Assembly: GCA_029465975.1 (NCBI GenBank)
Contig: CM055745.1
Span: 16,342,116-16,406,115 of the forward strand
Direction: 5' to 3'
DNA from: Dallia pectoralis
Taxonomy: Eukaryota; Chordata; Actinopteri; Esociformes; Umbridae
Length of the DNA stretch: 64,000 nucleotides
Shown here: piece after piece, positions 60,385 through 64,000 of the stretch
How the letters are laid out: every line of letters begins with the position of its first letter
How positions within the stretch are numbered: the first letter of the stretch is position 1
Made by a program: the position numbers and the translations under genes
Notes under the pieces: model-generated
Databases searched by the model: none
Seen by the model: only the letters and a program-made list of their open reading frames with translations
What the model was told of the DNA's origin: nothing

Positions 60385-60910
60385 GTGACATCCATGTAAC
60401 ATCTGTGTAACATCCATTTAACATACATGTAACATCCATGTAACATCCATTTAACATACATGTAACATACATGTAACATCCGTGTAACATCCGTGTAACA
60501 TTCGTGTAACATCCATGTAACATCCGTGTGACATCCATGTAACATTCGTGTAACATCCATGTAACATCCGTGTGACATGCATGTAACATCCGTGTAACAT
60601 CTGTGTAACATCTGTGTTTAATCCATGTAACATCCATGTAACATCCGTGTAACATCCATGTAACATCCGTGTGACATCCATGTAACATTCGTGTAACATC
60701 CATGTGACATCCGTGTGACATCAATTTAATATACATGTAACATACATGTAACACCAGTGTAACAGCCATGTGACATGCATGTGACATCTGTGTAACATCC
60801 ACGTAACATCCATGTGACATCCATGTAACATCCTTGTGACATCCATGTGACATCCATATAACATACATGTGACTTCCATGTAACATCCATATAACATACA
60901 TGTAACATCC
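60385..60910. repeat. 11-bp minisatellite
   Basis: About 48 copies of an 11-bp unit (taacatccatg, taacatccgtg and variants). The minus-strand ORFs rich in Cys, His, Met and Asp come from 33-bp frame cycling and are not genes. Confidence 0.95.
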
Positions 60911-60914
60911 TATA

Positions 60915-61730
60915 GAAACCTTAGTGCTTGGAACCAGCGCAAGTCAACCCTTTTTGGAAAGGCATTTGTTTTCTGACCTCCAAGGATGAGTGATAAAATT
61001 TGAAAGAATGACCTCATGAGAATATGAGCTGATTTACATAACAGTACATTTGCTGAGACATATTGAAGAAGACTAGAGACCTCAGATTGTTGTAGAAACT
61101 GCAGAAATCAATAGTTCGGGACACCTTCTTCCAAGGTAGCGAGCGCCATGTTTTTGATTGAGCCCTCCGGAGGTTCGCAAGTGTGAAGACAGTTGTGTCG
61201 AAACTCTATCAAGTTTGTGATCAGTGTGAAAGCATGTCGTTTATTTTCCAATGGAAATTGGACATTTCTATGCGACCTGAGATTGGTCTATCCTGCGTTT
61301 TGTTTTGTCATGTAAATTTAAGCTCCAAGTCTTTCCAGCGTTTTTCTCTCTTTGCTAATGTTTATTAGCCCTAAACTCTCTTTATAACTGTTGTTGTTAT
61401 GGGAACCATGCTTGGGTTTTCCTTATTTCACCCTCAAAGCTTCATTCCAATGTATGAAAGAGCTATAACATGCAGGTGTTATGTAGAGTCTCCAAGTCTT
61501 CACACCAACCCTCAACTATTTACACACAGTTGACTAGTAGTTACTAAACTCCGCCCTAGAAAACATTGACTAGGTTCTACTTTAAATTATGGACTCATTT
61601 GGCAACTTTAAAACGGAAAGAAATGTTGTATTTCTCCCGGATAGTCATTTCTCTCAACAAATCGTAAAGTGCAGTGCTTTTTGAAAGTGGTCAGACATTT
61701 TTGCTTGTTCGCCATGTTCTTATTTTACCA
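60915..61730. other. No supported gene
   Basis: Spacer between two arrays; nothing recognised. Confidence 0.5.
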
Positions 61731-61732
61731 CG

Positions 61733-62165
61733 AGGTATGCACAGATATCACGAGGTATGCACAGATATCACGAGGTATGCACAGATATCACGAGGTATGC
61801 ACAGATATCACGAGGTATGCACAGATATCACGAGGTATGCACAGATATCACGAGGTATGCACAGATATCACGAGGTATGCACAGATATCACGAGGTATGC
61901 ACAGATATCACGAGGTATGCACAGATATCACGAGGTATGCACAGATATCACGAGGTATGCACAGATATCACGAGGTATGCACAGATATCACGAGGTATGC
62001 ACAGATGTCACGAGGTATGCACAGATGTCACGAGGTATGCACAGATATCACGAGGTATGCACAGATATCACGAGGTATGCACAGATATCACGAGGTATGC
62101 ACAGATATCACGAGGTATGCACAGATATCACGAGGTATGCATAGATATTACAAGGTATGCACAGA
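61733..62165. repeat. 20-bp minisatellite, almost perfect
   Basis: About 21 copies of cacgaggtatgcacagatat. Only two units differ by one base (gatgtc, about 62000-62030), and the last two units are diverged. All three plus frames remain open. Confidence 0.97.
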
Positions 62166-62379
62166 TATGTCAGCCAGTAATTGGTATTCGCCCATTATAG
62201 ACACACATATGTAATAACCTGGACTGAATACTTTACATTTCACACCGATTGGACCTTCAAGCGCTTCTGCTGCATTTTTTTTTCTTTTGGATAATAATTG
62301 GACACAGACACAAGTTTAGTTATTTTGGCTTTTTACCACAAGTATGTTTAAGTTACAGAAAAAAGTGCAGTCTCTGTGC

Positions 62380-62905
62380 TTCAATATGAGGGTGTTCACA
62401 TAGAAATTGGACAATGGCATTAGGAGGTCAGAAAACATTCAGAAGAAAAGGAGAACGCCCTGGTGAGCTCAACAACCAGCTTGACCAACCTGTTCCAGAA
62501 TAGTGGGAAGCAAAATGTATGGATTTTCGAAGGATACCACATCATCTGTAAAACACATATGGCAACACAGGAGTTTTTTAAGACAAAGAAGTGGAATATT
62601 CTTCAATGACGGAGTCAATCGCTTGATCTCAACCCGATGGAGCGTGCAGTACACAAGACAAAACTGAAGGCAGAATGACCCACGAACAAAGAACAACTGA
62701 AGGCAGCTGCAGTAAAGGCCCGGCAAAGCATCCCAAAGGAGCAAACCCAGTGTTTGGTGATGTTCATGGGTTCCTGACTTCATGCAGTCATTGCCTGCAA
62801 AATTGCCTACCAATGAATCCAACAGAATAGCCACTCGGGCAGATTTCAAGGTGTCTTCAGGACGGGGAAAACGGAGAGGGCACAGCAACAACGTGTCCAG
62901 TACCA
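62380..62905 (+). pseudogene. Decayed Tc1-type transposase fragment, second family
   Basis: Plus-strand pieces in shifted frames read as a Tc1-type catalytic end: SLDLNPMERAV (the DLNPxE motif), then KEQLKAAAVKARQSIPKEQT and a GS-LHAVIACKIA-like tail. Stops and frameshifts break it. It differs from the family at 34575 and 63095. Confidence 0.6.
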
Positions 62906-63094
62906 CACCCTATTCCGGAGTAGATCTTTAAAAGACTAATTGCTGTGCGTACATTTTTTTTTACTTGAAAATCTGTTGAAGTCTTGTTCACACTTCTCCT
63001 TTAATTGAACATTTCCAATCTGTGATACTCTGGCCTGACGTGGAGTCAGGTGAGCTCACAAGATTTGTTGTAAATTGAGCAGCAATATACAGTA

Positions 63095-63840
63095 GATTTC
63101 CCGGCCACTTTATTAGGTATGTCTTGCTGATACCGGTTTGAATCCCCTTTCAGCTTTAGAACTGACTTAATTGTTCATGGTGTTGATTCACAAGGTGCTG
63201 GGAAAATTCCTCAGAGATTTTGGCCAATATTGATGATATAGCGTCATATAGTCGCTGCCAATTGGTCGGCCCCACGTCCATGATGTGAATCTCCTGTTCC
63301 ACCACAATCCAAACACCCTCTGTAGGATTGCAATCTGGTGACTGTGGAGGCCATTTGAGGACAGCGAACTCATTGTCATGTGCAATAAACCAGTTTGAGT
63401 TAGCTCTGTGATATGTAGCGTTATCCTGCTGGAAGTAGCCATTAGATGATGGGTCCACTGTGGTCATAAAGGGACGGACGTGGTCGGCAACGAGAAAATA
63501 ACGCCCACACCATTACACCTCCACCACCTACAGCCTGAACCGTTGAGACACGGCAGGACGGATCAATGCTTTATGTTGGTTATGCCAAAGTCTGACCCGG
63601 CCATCTGAGCGACGTTTTCCCAATCTTCTGTCGTCCAATTTCTACGGGCCCGAGCAAAATGTTGCCTGCGTTTCCTGTCCTATGATAACAGGAGTGGCAC
63701 CTGTGTTGTCCTCTGTGCTCCTGTAGCCTACATCTGATTTAAAGTTTGTTGTGTTGTGCCTTCAGAAATGCTCTTCTGCATATATTGGTTGTTACAGCAT
63801 TTACTGTTGCCTTTCTATCAGCTCGGACCTGTCCCAGCTC
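63095..63840 (-). pseudogene. Tc1/mariner transposase relic, minus strand
   Basis: The minus-strand frame at 63467-63156 encodes SNGYFQQDNATYHRANSNWF, KWPPQSPDCNPTEGVW (family DLNPIE, here changed to DCNPTE), and ISEEFSQHLVNQ. The terminal ggccactttattaggta lies at about 63102-63120. Further upstream transposase sequence up to about 63820 is recognisable but broken. Same family as 34575-35365, in opposite orientation. The 5' part is replaced by a 35-bp minisatellite. Confidence 0.85.
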
Positions 63841-63854
63841 GGACCTGTGTTAAC

Positions 63855-64000
63855 GTGTGTTGTTAGGCCCGCCCACTCCAGGTGTTCACCTGTGTTGTTA
63901 GGCCCGCCCACTCCAGGTGTTCATCTGTGTTGTTAGGCCCACCCACTCCAGGTGTTCACCTGTGTTGTTAGGCCCGCCCACTCCAGGTGTTCACCTGTGT
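63855..64000. repeat. 35-bp minisatellite, continues past right edge
   Basis: Four copies of tgtgttgttaggcccgccca followed by ctccaggtgttcacc. Preceded by a doubled cagctcggacctgt (63820-63848) at the Tc1 boundary. Confidence 0.92.

Noticed and set aside
60368..60908. Minus-strand Cys/His/Met-rich ORF as metal-binding protein
   Set aside because: The 11-bp unit cycles through frames every 33 bp, giving the MLHGCYMDVTW pattern by arithmetic.

Overview
This is vertebrate, almost certainly teleost, genomic DNA. Its coding exons are short and split by GT-AG introns. It carries fish-type Tc1/mariner relics, a fish-type LINE 3' tail, solo LTRs and a very large amount of tandem repeat. The repeat families resemble those of salmonids and pike, but I cannot fix the species from sequence alone.

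Layout. 1-1914: left edge of an LTR element on the minus strand, with a long open frame rich in variable-number repeats that runs off the window. 2.1-3.65 kb: a 46-bp minisatellite split by a solo LTR with a 5-bp target duplication. 7.6-16.6 kb: several minisatellites and dinucleotide tracts, a second solo LTR with target duplication (8935-9333) and a 5'-truncated LINE with target duplication (9633-10564). 21.5-32.5 kb: a complete seven-coding-exon RNA-binding protein gene, rbpms2 (200 aa, plus strand), with a duplicated CCAAT/GC-box promoter module, a 1.56-kb minisatellite in intron 1 and a poly(A) signal near 32.5 kb. 32.9-42.6 kb: a 40-bp minisatellite, a Tc1 relic, and two inverted arms of about 0.5 kb flanking a 2.5-kb minisatellite. 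43158-43270: first coding exon of ap3b2 (AP-3 complex beta-2 subunit, plus strand), directly preceded by a VNTR and an upstream ORF that ends in a TAATG overlap with the start codon. No second ap3b2 exon was found to the right edge, so about 20.7 kb would be intron 1 if the gene is intact. 54.6-56.0 kb: a GC-rich promoter-like region with a 94-codon open frame and a good splice donor, probably the first coding exon of a gene I do not recognise. 58-64 kb: more minisatellites and two or three Tc1-type relics.

The two recognised genes have no operon-like relation. rbpms2 encodes an RNA-binding regulator and ap3b2 encodes the neuronal form of a vesicle-coat subunit. The most unusual property of the window is the density of different tandem arrays, more than 25 families by eye, many of which stay open in two or three frames and so create false ORFs. 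No CRISPR, tRNA or rRNA gene was seen.
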